Origin: Tamarix chinensis
Lineage: Eukaryota; Streptophyta; Magnoliopsida; Caryophyllales; Tamaricaceae
Direction: 5' to 3'
Assembly (NCBI GenBank): GCA_030549775.1
Contig: CM060175.1
Coordinates: 76,974,245 to 77,038,244, forward strand
DNA: 64,000 bases
Positions 33,401 through 44,783 of the stretch are shown here, in pieces. The notes under the pieces were generated by a model. It saw only the letters and a program-made list of their open reading frames with translations, made no database searches and was not told the origin of the DNA. Position numbers and translations under genes: made by a program. Position 1 is the stretch's first letter, and each line of letters begins with the position of its first letter.

Positions 33401-33414
33401 GAATAATAATAATA
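33367..33414. repeat. (TAA)n microsatellite
   Basis: About 15 units of TAA with one G interruption. Confidence 0.85.
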
Positions 33415-33693
33415 TTAATTGTTTCGTGGTTCGGCCGACGTCGAGTCGCGTGGCCCTCGTGGGCAGATCCACTCCACCCCAGGACCGGTTCCTTTTCCTT
33501 CCGTCAGAGATATTTACGCATCCCGATTCATGCTACGCCGTACAATATTTCAGATCCAGTCGCATCACTTTGATCAATTAAAGAATGCTGGCACTATTCT
33601 TCTAAGTTCTAACCAAATCAAAGATACAATGAATCAATGTTTATTTACAAGTACTTATTAGTTAATACTATATATATATATATATATATATTA

Positions 33694-34029
33694 CTCCCTC
33701 TGTTTTGATATTATTTGACATCACGGGGCATGACATCACGGGGCAGCCTTGTGTTTTGTTTCAAAATACTTCGACGCCTTGGGTTGTGGAAATCAATACC
33801 AACAACTTATCAATTGTTTTGGTACAACCACAATTTTCAAAGTGGACATTAATTTTCTTACCAAAGAATTAAAAAAAAAAACGGATCGGCCGGGGAGAGA
33901 ATGGAAAATAAGGGCTTGTAGATAATGAAGAGGTATTTTATTAATTGAAAGAATTAAATGATAATGGTATCATATTTTCTTAATTCCACTGCAAATGGTT
34001 AAAACCAAAAATAATAAAAACGGAGAGAG
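33694..34029. mobile_element. Stowaway-like MITE
   Basis: The left end CTCCCTCTGTTTTGATATTA and right end (reverse complement) CTCTCTCCGTTTTTATTATT are inverted repeats with the CTCCCTCCGTTTT-type start of plant Stowaway elements. TA precedes the left end, as expected for a TA target; the right flank reads TG, so one base may have changed. The length is 336 bp and there is no coding capacity. Confidence 0.65.
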
Positions 34030-34625
34030 TGTTGTAAAATTGAGAGACTCAAATAAAGATAATAAGACGATATAGAGGAAAAAAATGAGAAAATTTTATT
34101 ATTTATTTATACATATGAGTACTCTTACGAATCACCATATCTCATATACATAGTTTTCACACTTATTATATCAATTATGATAGGAGGTTAAGGAATATGG
34201 AAGGCGGTGAAGGAGATTAATACTTGGGGTTGCATCTATAATAGAAAAATGTGTTACAACCATGGTGATATAATCAATTCAGGGATACTAAGGTATGCCT
34301 GATCATATAAGTGCACGAAGAACACACAATATCCTTGCTCTAAAGCTCAAGGACACTATGGTATGCCTGGTCATGCTGGCGCACAAAGTCAATGACATAT
34401 CTTCGAACCCCAGTCACCTAATCATTAAGTATAAATATTCTTTATAAGGATTGTAGGTCACCTATAGAGTAGACTAGAGCTTTAGTGGAATACAAAGACA
34501 CACCATCAAAACAACTCAAATGAGGGCTACATGTAGTCTCTAGGGTAGTTAATCCTCGAGAGAAACCATTCCCATACTGGAGATCTTCCACTTTAAGTAT
34601 TTGTATAAGTTGAACACAATATCAC
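34030..34625. other. Intergenic, nothing firm
   Basis: It contains a short imperfect duplication (GGTATGCCTGATCAT near 34291 and GGTATGCCTGGTCAT near 34360). It ends with ATCAC (34621-34625), the left target duplication of the next element. If that element sits inside another LTR-like copy (see 38698-40713), part of this stretch could belong to it; I could not show that. Confidence 0.4.
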
Positions 34626-35110
34626 TGTAACACCCCCAAAATTTACACATTTTTTTAAAACAATACTTATAAATTAAAACCATAAATTTGGGGGATGCTA
34701 CCGCCACACTTAGTACCAAATCGGTTCACTCCTACCGTTCTAGTACCAAGTGCTAAGGCTAAGAAAACAACTCATAACATTATTAGATAATCCAAATTCA
34801 TAAATACGGGAATTTAGGTACGCATAAGTCTTTATATAATCCAACATACGGGAGTTCGTTTTTCAAGGAAAAGGAATAACTACAATCATAAAATTGTTTC
34901 TGAAGTGCTCAACATAATTCAAAGAAAATAGGGATAAAAATCTCAATGGAAAACTGGCCACGCCACTCCAGAACGGATTCGGCCCAATCATCACTCGGCC
35001 CCATCTAATGTCCCATAGACATCAATCGCATCAAAGTAAACATCTCCTACCTACAGCAAGTCAAATGGGCCTTCTACTCGTAGGAATAAGCAGCACCCAT
35101 GAAACAGGTG

Positions 35111-35136
35111 ATCAGTATGCTTTGTATTGAGTAAGG
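35111..35136 (-). other. Conserved palindromic motif of the LTR family, copy B
   Basis: On the minus strand CCTTACTCAATACAAAGCAT followed by ACTGAT, about 485 bp from the element's 3' end (34626). It is a diverged form of the motif in copies C and E. Confidence 0.5.
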
Positions 35137-35339
35137 TAACCGAGCACTAAGGCCAACACATAAGCACATAATCCATGTAGAATAATAACAGGGCATAATC
35201 ACAAACACATTAACATAAAGGCAAATGAACGATCAGGTGAAAATGCCAAGATCCAATATAGTTCAGATTATTTATTTTATCAAGCCTTTATCGAATTTAT
35301 TTCCACACTATGCTATTTATCAAGTCCATACGAGTACGG

Positions 35340-35690
35340 GAACCCCACTATTGTTGCGGGTGGATCGGTCTCTAGGGTACTTTTGGCTCCTGGCCACTAT
35401 TCTAGCCTGTGGATTAGTCACTTAGGGTACATACCCTACCACTATTATATGCCGGTGGATCGGTCTGGCCCCTTCTCGTACGGTGTTCCACTGTAAGTCA
35501 TTAGTGTCTTCCCAGGTCTTAACAACATATATGGTTTGGTTTGTTGAGTTCGGGATCCCCCACTATTTTAGCCGATGGATCGGTCACTAGGGTAACATAC
35601 CCTACCACTATTATGCCGGTGGATCGGTCTCCAGGCTACCGCAATACCTGGCCACTATTATGCCGATGGATCGGTCTGAGCCCGTCTCAA
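35340..35690 (-). repeat. Repeats with CCGGTGGATCGG in LTR copy B
   Basis: CCACTATT...GCCGGTGGATCGGTCT recurs at about 35346, 35444, 35560, 35606 and 35653 with variants. On the minus strand these match the CCACCGGCTATAATAGTGG units of copy A. Confidence 0.75.
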
Positions 35691-35799
35691 CATCTTCCAC
35701 TTTACGTAATTAATGTTTTAAGTGTCTTATTCAGATGTTCATTTCAAGACATGCAAATCAAACTCCTACCATGCTTACTCCTCAACTCAGGTTAACCAC

Positions 35800-36290
35800 T
35801 TCAACCCTAGTTAACCATGACATACCCTAACACCCATGCAAACCCTAGCTCCCATGCAAACCCCAACTCCACGTAAAACGCACTCCCATGCAAACCTTAA
35901 CTCCATGTATACCGCACTCCCATGCAAACCCTAACTTCACGTATACCGCACTCCCATGCAAACCCTAGCTCCCATGCAAACCCTAGCTCCCATGCAGACC
36001 CTAACTCCATGCAAACCCTGGCTCCCATGCAAACCCTAACTCCTATCCAATCATTAACTCCCATACAAACCCTAACTCCCATGTAGACCCTAACTCCACG
36101 TATACCGCACTCCCATGCAAACCCTAGCTTCTATGCAGACCCTAACTTCATGCAAACCCTAGCTCCCATGCAAACCCTAACTCCCATCCAATCATTAACT
36201 CCCATACAAACCCTAACTCCCATGCAAACCCTAGTTCCCATGCAAACCTTAACTCCACATAAACCACACTTCCATGCAAACCCTAACACT
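35800..36290 (-). repeat. CCCATGCAAACCCTAACT tandem array in LTR copy B
   Basis: More than 20 imperfect units of about 18-20 bp. Blocks of about 180 bp are themselves repeated (compare 35920-36110 with 36110-36260). Copy A has a different unit in the equivalent place, so the arrays arose or turned over separately. Confidence 0.88.
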
Positions 36291-36732
36291 GCATTATCAT
36301 ACAATAATAGTAACACAATTATACACATAAATCCCATGCCACAATTTATTCACACCAACATATTTCAACTCCATAATCATGCTGTATTCGTAGCAATTAT
36401 ACACTATTCACATAAGATACACTATAATTCATATCACATGACATGCATAGCATAAAATCACATATTACACATATGGCTTTAGCACGCTCCTATACCACTT
36501 GAGGACTTTGACTGGGCTCACCTATTATGGGAAAAGTACTGGAATTAGGTTCCCTCCTAAAAATACTATTAATTACTAACTTATCCTAAGACTTGGTTTT
36601 TAATTAAAATAATACTATACTAGGGTTAACTATACAAAATACTACTAAAATACTAATAATAATACTAATGTAATTTAAAACAAAAATGTGATATAAGGGT
36701 TTCTACCCTTCATCAAAATAATGTTAGTAAAG

Positions 36733-36776
<44 letters not shown>

Positions 36777-37262
36777 TTTAATAATAACAAACTATTAGTA
36801 ATAATAATAATATTAATAGAAATCTTAATAATAATAATAATATAAGCTTTAAAATTACAAGGTGGGGTTTTGACCCCACCCCTAAATAATGAAATACTAT
36901 TCAATAATATTAATAGTAATATTAATAACATATATTACTTATAATAATATTAAAATAATAAAGATAATAATAATATTATTATTAATAATAGTAAAAATAG
37001 TAATAATAATACTAAAAAGCATATGTGTGAATACTAATAACTGAATTAAGGTCTCGACCCTTTCAGAATAATTAATAAAAAAAAATTATACTAATAATAA
37101 TATTATTATTATTATTATTAAGAATGGTAATAAAACATATAATAATTCAAATAATACCTAAAATTCGAAACTAATAAACCTAATTATTTTATTCCTACTC
37201 TTTACCCTGCAAAGAAAATTTAGCATTAATATTCCATCTAATAATAATAATAATAATAATAA
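36733..37262. repeat. Trinucleotide-rich zone (AAT/ATT) in LTR copy B
   Basis: An (AAT)n run at 36733-36775 and shorter runs near 36822-36841, 36958-36990, 37090-37121 and 37240-37262, all in an AT-rich setting. Confidence 0.8.
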
Positions 37263-37805
37263 TCGAATAACCATTAAAATTTGAATAAAAATAGAATAAA
37301 TGTAAATAAATATAAAATAAGGGCTAAGAAGGTCTAGGGTTTCACCTTGAGTCGTCGGGGATGGGTGGCACCAGCGGTGGTGCACGGCGGTGCCCAAAAA
37401 AGGACTCTAAGAGGGAAAAAAATGAAGAAAAAGAGGGAAAGAGAAGGGAAAAAAAGAAAATAAGGTTATGGTTCGGTGGAGGAGAATTAGAAGAAGTTTT
37501 TGGGTGGTGCAGAAGGTAATAGAAGTGGCGGAAGTGGTGGCGGAACGGCGGCTTAAAGGTTGCGGGGTACAGATTTTTGCGAGATGGACAAGAGATTTCG
37601 CACAGCTATGGCTGCTCGTGCGAGAAGAATTGAAGGATGTGGAGAGCTTAGTTAGCTAGAGTGAAATGCAAAGAAGAATTTGGGATGCAGAGATGGCGGT
37701 GAGGTTGGCTATCAACGGCGGAAGGCTTGTTTGAAGACAAGGTGGCGCACAGTTATCTCTTAGGGTTTTTGGGGAGGAAAAGTTTCGAAAACGCTCCAAT
37801 TGAGG

Positions 37806-37814
37806 CTATTTATA
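37806..37814 (-). promoter_or_regulatory. TATA box of large LTR copy B
   Basis: The minus strand reads CTCTATAAATAGCCTC, about 0.88 kb inside the element's 5' end, within the GC-rich block, as in copy A. Confidence 0.5.
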
Positions 37815-38697
37815 GAGGTTAGAGGGAATGGTAGGGTTTTGGGGGTTGGTAGGAGGGTATTCTATGTAGGGTTTGGGGCAGTCGGAGGCAGTAATCGGCC
37901 GGCGAAAGATTTGGTCGAGTTCGATCCTTCGAGAGAAAATAGGGAGAGAACGAGCGGGAATTGAAGATAACCAATCATGCCAATCTAATATGCAAGTCAA
38001 TAGGGAGAAAATGAAGGGGAAATCAGCCGATCAAAACCCTTGTGGCCGGTGGCGCCATTTTTGGGGGCGGGGGTTGCAGGCTTCGACAACGGAGGAGAAA
38101 GGAGGAAGAAGGAGGGGGAGGTGAACCGGCAGCCAGGAAAGAAAAGGAAAAGATGACAACTGGGCCAGTTTGGCAACGGTTAGATTTTCATTAAACGAGA
38201 CATAGCGTCTCAGAGGAATAAGGGATGAAATGCGGCATCAGGATGTCGTAGGAAGAAGGAAGAAACAACGACGTTGGGCCATGGAGGAGAGAGAAGGGGA
38301 CAAGGGGATTGGGCCACATCCAGGCCCAATCTGGGGAGAGAAAAGAAAAAGGAAAAGAAAGAAAAGAAGGAAAAAGGAAAGAGGAAAAAAAGAAAAATTT
38401 AAGGGTTTTGGGTTTACATAAAATATTTAGAATATTTTGGGTATTTAGAATAAAAATATTTAAATAAAAAACATTAAACCTTTTTAGGCTAATTTAGGGC
38501 CTTTAAACTATTTCTCCTAAATTCCTTTCTAATTAACAAAAAGCCAAAATTTTCCTTTATAAAAATATTTATAAATTCTTATTAATTTTTCCTAAATAAA
38601 TCCTTCTTATTCCAAATAAAATAATAAATTAAATTAATTTTCTAATAAATCCTTATTTAATAATATATCTTAAAATAAATAATTCTAGGGCATTTCA

Positions 38698-40713
38698 ATC
38701 ACTTACTGTACAACAATTTTTATTTTCATACTTAACAATTTTTCCTTTATTTACAATTATTCAGTGTAAACTTTAAGTTTAACACTATGTTAAAGCCAAA
38801 GTCAACTCTAAGGCCAACCTATCAAAGTCTAAGGATCCTATGTCTAATTATTCTCATTAGGCACATTAGATTGAAGATGGTTAAAGTGCCCTCAAAACCC
38901 TAATTTCACCATTATTATCCAATTTTGTACCAACATTATTGTCATGATAGTTTGTCATGAAAAGACTAAAATATAATAATTAACAATATTTTTGTATGTC
39001 AGTACATTTTAAGACTTAGAGATTAACTATACTTTCTACTGTACATACATCTAGGACCTTACGTGTACAAACCCTAATAATGCATTTCTAACATGTCATA
39101 TATTCCATCTAAAACACATACATATTTATAGCATGATACGGCATTCAATAAGGTAATTAATATCATGGTGGATGTAAGGAAGCATTTCTAACACTAGAAC
39201 AAGCAAATAACGGTATTCATATTCTAACCCTAATCAGGCGTGCATGCTTTCATGCTATTTATATTAACCCTAGATACCAGAAAATAATTATCATGGAACA
39301 CTCATCATGTCAATTACATCATAAATTGACAATATTACAAACACTAATAAATTCCTAGACATGCATGAGCTAACCATTCAACATATTACATATGAACGTA
39401 ACTCATATTTAATGGTAAGTCAAACATACGTAAGAATTATTTATGAGTATGTTACCATTTTATCATATATTTCATCACACTTTCATAACACAAAACCTTA
39501 GCATGATTGCAAATCTAAAAAACCTATCATGCTTGTATGCAAATTATATTATCTCATTAGTGATTGGATTTACCTAAATCTAAGTTACACAAAAGTCCAC
39601 AAGATCATCTTCTCTATGATACATCAAGGATTGCCTAAGCAAAGAACATCCCAAAAAAAAATTTATGTCAGAATCTAATAGCACAACAATAACCAAAATT
39701 AATAGAAATCAACCTTGGAAAAAGGGTTAGAAAATAATTAAGGCAAATAATGACTACGCAAGGCAACAACACAGCGTGAGTGCAATGACGGGAGAAACCC
39801 ACACTGCAAGGGCCTAGCAACTTGAGCTCTCCATGTTAATATAGGGTAGTTGCATAATAAAGTCATGAATTAAGGGCCGTATAGTGTTAAGGATTTACGC
39901 AAGAGAGGTGGAGGCAATGATAGAGTATCATATTGTACAGGGGAGGCAACGACACTTGTTGTTGCAATGAGGAGAGAAACAACACTTATTGTCATTGCTA
40001 GGGGAGGTTTGGTGTTTATTGGTGTTGTTAGGGGAGGATTTCGGGGAGGAGTGCCATATCTAGGAGGGGAAGAATGACAAGAATGGTAAAAGCTATGGAA
40101 GAAGGAACAGTGTTGCTTGAGGTTGACACATCCAAGTAAAGGTGATGTTTCTTGACCCAAAATTCTTTAATGTTAATGGCAAAACAAGGAGGAGAACGAT
40201 GGGAATTTGTTACTAAATGGAGATTGGGAGACAGGGAAAAGGAAAACATATCAAGGCTTTGGTTTTTTGGTGGAACAAAACATAAAAATAGGGGATGAAT
40301 GGGAGCTTATATGGGTGAAGGGTGCAAACGGTGAGACAAGATGATGAGAACATAGGTGCAGAGAATGACATGAAGAGAGAAAAATGTTGGGGGAGGAGGA
40401 GGCGGGATATGCGGGCAGAAGTAAAAAATCATAATAAGGTAGGGTAGGGATGTTAGATAAATAAGCTGAAATGGAGGAAAAAAATTCTGATTAGCATAAT
40501 TAGGTTCATTGGTAACATAGATATGGGTTAGGGTTTTTGCTATAGTTAAAATTAATAATCCAAAATTTATCATAATTAAATTTATATATAAATTATCATA
40601 ATATTACACAAAATAATAGTACATTTAATACATAACATCCTATAATAATTATTGTAATTAATTACACATGATTACCAGTTTATAATTAGGGTTTCTACAA
40701 ATAGGGTATTGCA
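38698..40713 (-). mobile_element. Degenerate large LTR-like element, copy G (5' part)
   Basis: On the minus strand the sequence starts TGCAATACCCTATTTG at 40713, matching the TGTAATACCCC starts of the family, including the nearby CCTAATTATA. A TATA-like CCATATAAGCTCCC lies about 400 bp inside (40307-40313), the same spacing as in copies C and D, followed by a GA/GC-rich zone (39870-40490 on the plus strand). The 3' end is not found; copy B begins at 38697, so B may have inserted into G. The boundary at 38698 is therefore arbitrary. Confidence 0.45.
40307..40313 (-). promoter_or_regulatory. TATA box of large LTR copy G
   Basis: ATATAAG on the minus strand, about 400 bp from the presumed 5' end at 40713. 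Confidence 0.35.
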
Positions 40714-40778
40714 AATTCTATCATAATCCTACCACAAAACTTATATCCATCAATAAATCACGAATGTTATTTTGTAAT

Positions 40779-40780
<2 letters not shown>

Positions 40781-40847
<67 letters not shown>

Positions 40848-40856
40848 ATATATAAT
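40781..40856. repeat. (AT)n microsatellite
   Basis: About 36 AT units in three runs, broken by two TTATAT shifts. Confidence 0.88.
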
Positions 40857-41279
40857 GTAAAAACATGAGTTTACTTCTCACGAAAGGTATTTATCTTCTC
40901 TATGTCTTCATCGATAATAAGCTTTGTAACATCGAATGTGTTGTATAGGTATATCTTGTTTATGGAATACAAAAAAGTAACATCATTAGTGAACACCATA
41001 GATATATATTAAGAACAACACAAAAATAATAAAGGATTGAAAACATAAGGCTACATATGGAAGAAACTCCTTGCAAGACAAAAATACACAATAACCACTA
41101 TTGGCTTTATACTTATTCTACCTAGATAAGCTATAATTTGATTTAAAAAAAATACTCAACCCATAAAGTACAAGTCACTTCATTGTTCCTATAACAAATA
41201 ATTAGTTTTTGGATTAAAACATCACACCTAAATAACATATAATACCATTATGTACTCAGCGATAGAAATAATAAAATAG
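40857..41279. other. AT-rich intergenic, nothing recognised
   Basis: No frames or repeat ends seen. Confidence 0.4.
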
Positions 41280-41960
41280 ATTAATGCATACTTTGTGCAT
41301 GCCTTAATAATGCCCATTATCTTTTTCAATTCCTTGTACTTATAATAATTCCTCCTAGTGACCCTACCTATGACATCTACATTAAGATCATGTTACAAAA
41401 AGTTTACTAGGTGATATATACAAATTAAACTACACTTTAGATGTTGTTACAATACAATCATACCAACTAATCTATTATTTGGCATAAAGACCACTTTTAA
41501 ATTATGTAAATAACTTAAACCAAAACATTTCCCTCAAAAAATCTTCATCAACAATTGTAGTCATAATATTCCTCTTAATAAATTTCATTCGCAGAGCCTT
41601 AATGGCTGTTTGCAAAGTCTCTTTATAGGGCTCAACAAAGAAATTTGTAATAGCATATACCCTTTCTTCATTTAATGTGTCTTTATACTTTTTAATGAGT
41701 AGAGTGTCTTGAATGTAGATATGGAGTCAATCAGACCATCAAACAAAAACCAGAATCACCATGGTTTTATTTTATTTTTCTTTCTTAGCCCTTATATATG
41801 GAAATTCAAAATGGAGTAATCTTGAATCATTACCTCCTTATCATGAAAAATGAATTCAATACTATAGATGGAAGCAATATCATAAAACCTCGATGTTGTA
41901 TACCTTTGGACAGCCCTTGCCTTCACACTCCATTTAGAGTTTGATTGAGTTACTTAACGA
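41280..41960 (-). pseudogene. Replication protein A 70-kDa-like (OB-fold) relic
   Basis: Broken minus-strand frames resemble the N-terminal OB-fold regions of plant RPA1-like proteins (DUF223 group). Pieces are ARAVQRYTTSRFYDIASIYS then IEFIFHDKEVMIQD (about 41930-41825), NEERVYAITNFFVEPYKETL (about 41685-41610, compare EGxVYxIxNFxV), and VDVIGRVTRRNYYKYKELKK (about 41385-41320, compare TDVIGxV). Stops and gaps separate the parts. Such RPA-like fragments are often carried by Helitrons and other plant transposons; no Helitron helicase is visible here. The family call is moderate. Confidence 0.5.
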
Positions 41961-42654
41961 ACTTAAATTGCATTGCCATTTTGTAGAGGTATTTTTTTTC
42001 ACTATTCATGAATACTAGTTGCTCACAACACTTAGACCTTTCAACACATTTCTAGGCATGCACTTATTTAAAATCTTATAGTGTAAATTAAATAAATCAA
42101 GAATAATATCAAATTTCAATATAAAATAATAGATGATGATAGTTGAAATGAATATTTAGTCTATCAAATGACATCAGTGTGTCTTTTAATTAAACTTGGA
42201 TGGATTGAGAATGTCTTTAAATAAAATATTATATGAGGTCATAGGTTTCAATAGGATTTTTTCTGTAGATTGTGATATAATTCCATTCGTATCAAATCCT
42301 ATGTGTGACAAAATATGTAGGTACCACTTGAAACCATTTTGTAGATCTAATATGTTAATAATGGGGCTAAAGTAGTACTTAGATGTCTACAAATTAAGGG
42401 CATTATGTATTTATTATTGGTATATGTCTAATAAATACCCTATAATATGATTCTAGTTAAAGTATGTACTATAGGCGGATGTCGAGGGAATAGTTTCGAA
42501 AAAGATTCCCCTGATTCATGAAGAATATCACCGAGATTTTGTGATCCTTTATTTTACTTATTCCAATTCCAAGACAAAGAATCAAATCCAAATATCAGCC
42601 TCAATTCAATGTGAGTTCTCTTATAAACATGTTCATTCAATAAGTATTTTTAAT
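41961..42654. other. AT-rich intergenic, nothing recognised
   Basis: No gene or repeat border seen. Confidence 0.4.
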
Positions 42655-42985
42655 ATCATGCCAGAAAGAGGGATTGAATGGGTATATTAATAGTGGTTTG
42701 GTTTGAAATCTCTCATTGAATTGTTCATTCAAAGAACATTATGTTGTAAAGAGCGATCGGATCGGTATAATAATATTGATTCAATCCAAAATCTCTTATT
42801 GAATTGCATATTCAATGATCATTATGTCAAGGAAGGGTAAGATTGGTATATTAATATTACTTCGATATAAATCTCTTATTGAGATGCTTATACAATGAGC
42901 ATTATGTTGTAAAGAGAGATTTGATTGGTATATCAATATTGATTCAATTTGAGAACTATTTCAATGATCATTATGACATGACAAG
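42655..42985. repeat. Four diverged tandem units of about 70-83 bp
   Basis: ATTATG plus flanking sequence (CATTCAATGATCATTATG, then AAAGAGAGATTGGTATATTA) recurs at 42738, 42821, 42901 and 42970, giving periods of 83, 80 and 69 bp. The units also share AATCTCTTATTGAATTG. There is no consistent reading frame. Confidence 0.75.
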
Positions 42986-43426
42986 GGATTGGATATCTAA
43001 ACACTTATGCCCAAGATTTCGAGCCTTGTAATTGTTTGGCATTTCACAACCAATTGATCTTAAGAGTGATATTTATTCTACTAATATGATATATGCCTAC
43101 AATGATTTATAGAATATACGAAAGAGGTGGAGTGCCGAAGTCTATCCATTGTTCAATCATAAGTAATAATATGTAGAAGTCGAGTGATCAAATCCATTCA
43201 TCGGTACATTAGAAGCCTAAAGAGATTAATAGGGTTCCGGTCACTTGTACACCTTAGTGCACTATATATCCATACTAGGAGACGACCGTGAAATTTTTGT
43301 ATTTTTTTTTAGGTAGATTAGGAGGATTGTTATTCAAACAGATCGGTGGGCTCCTGTTTATTAATCCAAAGATACTACTGTGTTGTTTTTCTGTGTTCCT
43401 GATTATTAAATGAACTTTTGTAGAAA
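42986..43426. other. Intergenic, nothing recognised
   Basis: No gene seen. It leads into the short 32-bp repeat. Confidence 0.4.
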
Positions 43427-43522
43427 CAGAGGCTATACTCGTTCAGCTTGCCGAAACAAAAGGGTAAGACTTGTTCTGCTTGCCTAAACAGAAGGGTATA
43501 TACTTGGTCTGCTTGCCTTGTA
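43427..43522. repeat. Three tandem units of about 32 bp
   Basis: Units contain GGGTAtAnACTTGTTCTGCT then TGCCTAAACAGAA in variant forms, starting near 43433, 43462 and 43494. Both overlapping plus-strand frames here read through the repeat, which explains the short open frames at 43448-43660. Confidence 0.65.
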
Positions 43523-44364
43523 TTCCTCCCCTCTTTTTCCTGGTATCAACTACTATCTCGATCGTCTACTTTGGAAAGTGTCGTTTTTATTACATGCCTT
43601 GGCCGACATGGCGCCGCACCAAAATACTGGTTCCCTCTCCTATCGGTTATGTGTAACTAAAATATCACCCTGATATTCGAATGCACGTTCGCCATTGACC
43701 AATACAACGCGCCCCATATGTGTGCCCAAGATCGATTTACTTGATTTCCTATATATGGTCTTTGCTCTGGTCCTGCATATTTCGTGTGACTACAATTGAA
43801 ACTTTTATCGCACTTCTCTAGTTCAGTTTGATTAATATGGAATTAGTTATAGTTTTTCACCGACGGTCATCGAAGGAAACTTGGGATTTAGCCATAGTTT
43901 TAATCACTCTTACAATTGCTGAAGACTCTAGTCTAATCAATTAGAAATTGCATGCAGTCATATGATCTAGCATCCCTCATCTCCCCGCTAAGTCATGCAT
44001 TTTGGAATGACTAAAATTGGCATGCATATGCTCCAAGAGAAATGAAAAAGGATACATTTTTTCGCATCCATTTTTTCAACTAACATTATTAGTTAGAACG
44101 TACATGTGAGGCTGATATTAGTTTGTCGAGCATTGTTGATCGTATTTGATATGAAATATCAGTTTACCAATTTTTAATTCGTAAAATGTGACAATTAATG
44201 AGTGGGCATAGTGATTATAAATCCACCTCAACCAGTATCTAATTTTTCCTCCTTTTTTTTAATAGAATTTTTCGAGCTTCTTTGTAATATGCTCCTTCTC
44301 AATTTGTGTTATTATGTTAAGATCATCAAAAGTTAGCCCAAAATTAAAATTTTAAGACAATAAT
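43523..44364. other. Intergenic, nothing recognised
   Basis: AT-rich single-copy-looking sequence with no gene. Confidence 0.35.
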
Positions 44365-44776
44365 TATAATACCCCAATTTTCTAAAATCATATTTAGTAT
44401 TATAAATATAAGAAAGTTAGTATAAAGTTGGATTTATTAGATCAGTTTAAGGCTTTAAACTCTCACTACGTTTCTAAAATATTTCATTTTGATTGCTACC
44501 TTTTCTTACAAGTTTGAGTTCCTTTTTAAAATTATTATAATTTGATCATATTTTAATTTAAAACTCATATTTTTTATCCTATATTTCTAAAATATATAAA
44601 TGAAGTTGGGACATATTTTTTATGAACTAAAGGGGCTTTCAAAAACCAGCATCCTTTGTATTGATATTTTGCCATGTAATATCATTAAAAGTACCTTTAT
44701 TAGCATTATATCTATCTTAACCAAAAACTCTTCCAACCCTTATGTGCCCATCTAATTTTTGTACCCTCTTAGCTCC

Positions 44777-44783
44777 TATAAAC
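44777..44783 (+). promoter_or_regulatory. TATA box of large LTR copy D
   Basis: CTCCTATAAACCAG at the family position, followed by a CT-rich leader (44805-44900). Confidence 0.45.

Larger units (their letters stand above)
34626..38697 (-). mobile_element. Large coding-free LTR-like element, copy B (solo LTR, reverse)
   Basis: Read on the minus strand it begins TGAAATGCCC (38697) and ends GGGGGTGTTACA (34626). A perfect 5-bp duplication, ATCAC, flanks it at 34621-34625 and 38698-38702. Length 4,072 bp. It repeats the architecture of copy A in reverse: GC/purine-rich block on the plus strand (37320-38410) with a TATA box, trinucleotide microsatellites (36733-37260), a tandem array (35800-36290), repeats with CCACTATT...GCCGGTGGATCGG (35340-35690) and the palindromic motif (35111-35136). 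No coding sequence of a retrotransposon is visible. Confidence 0.85.
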
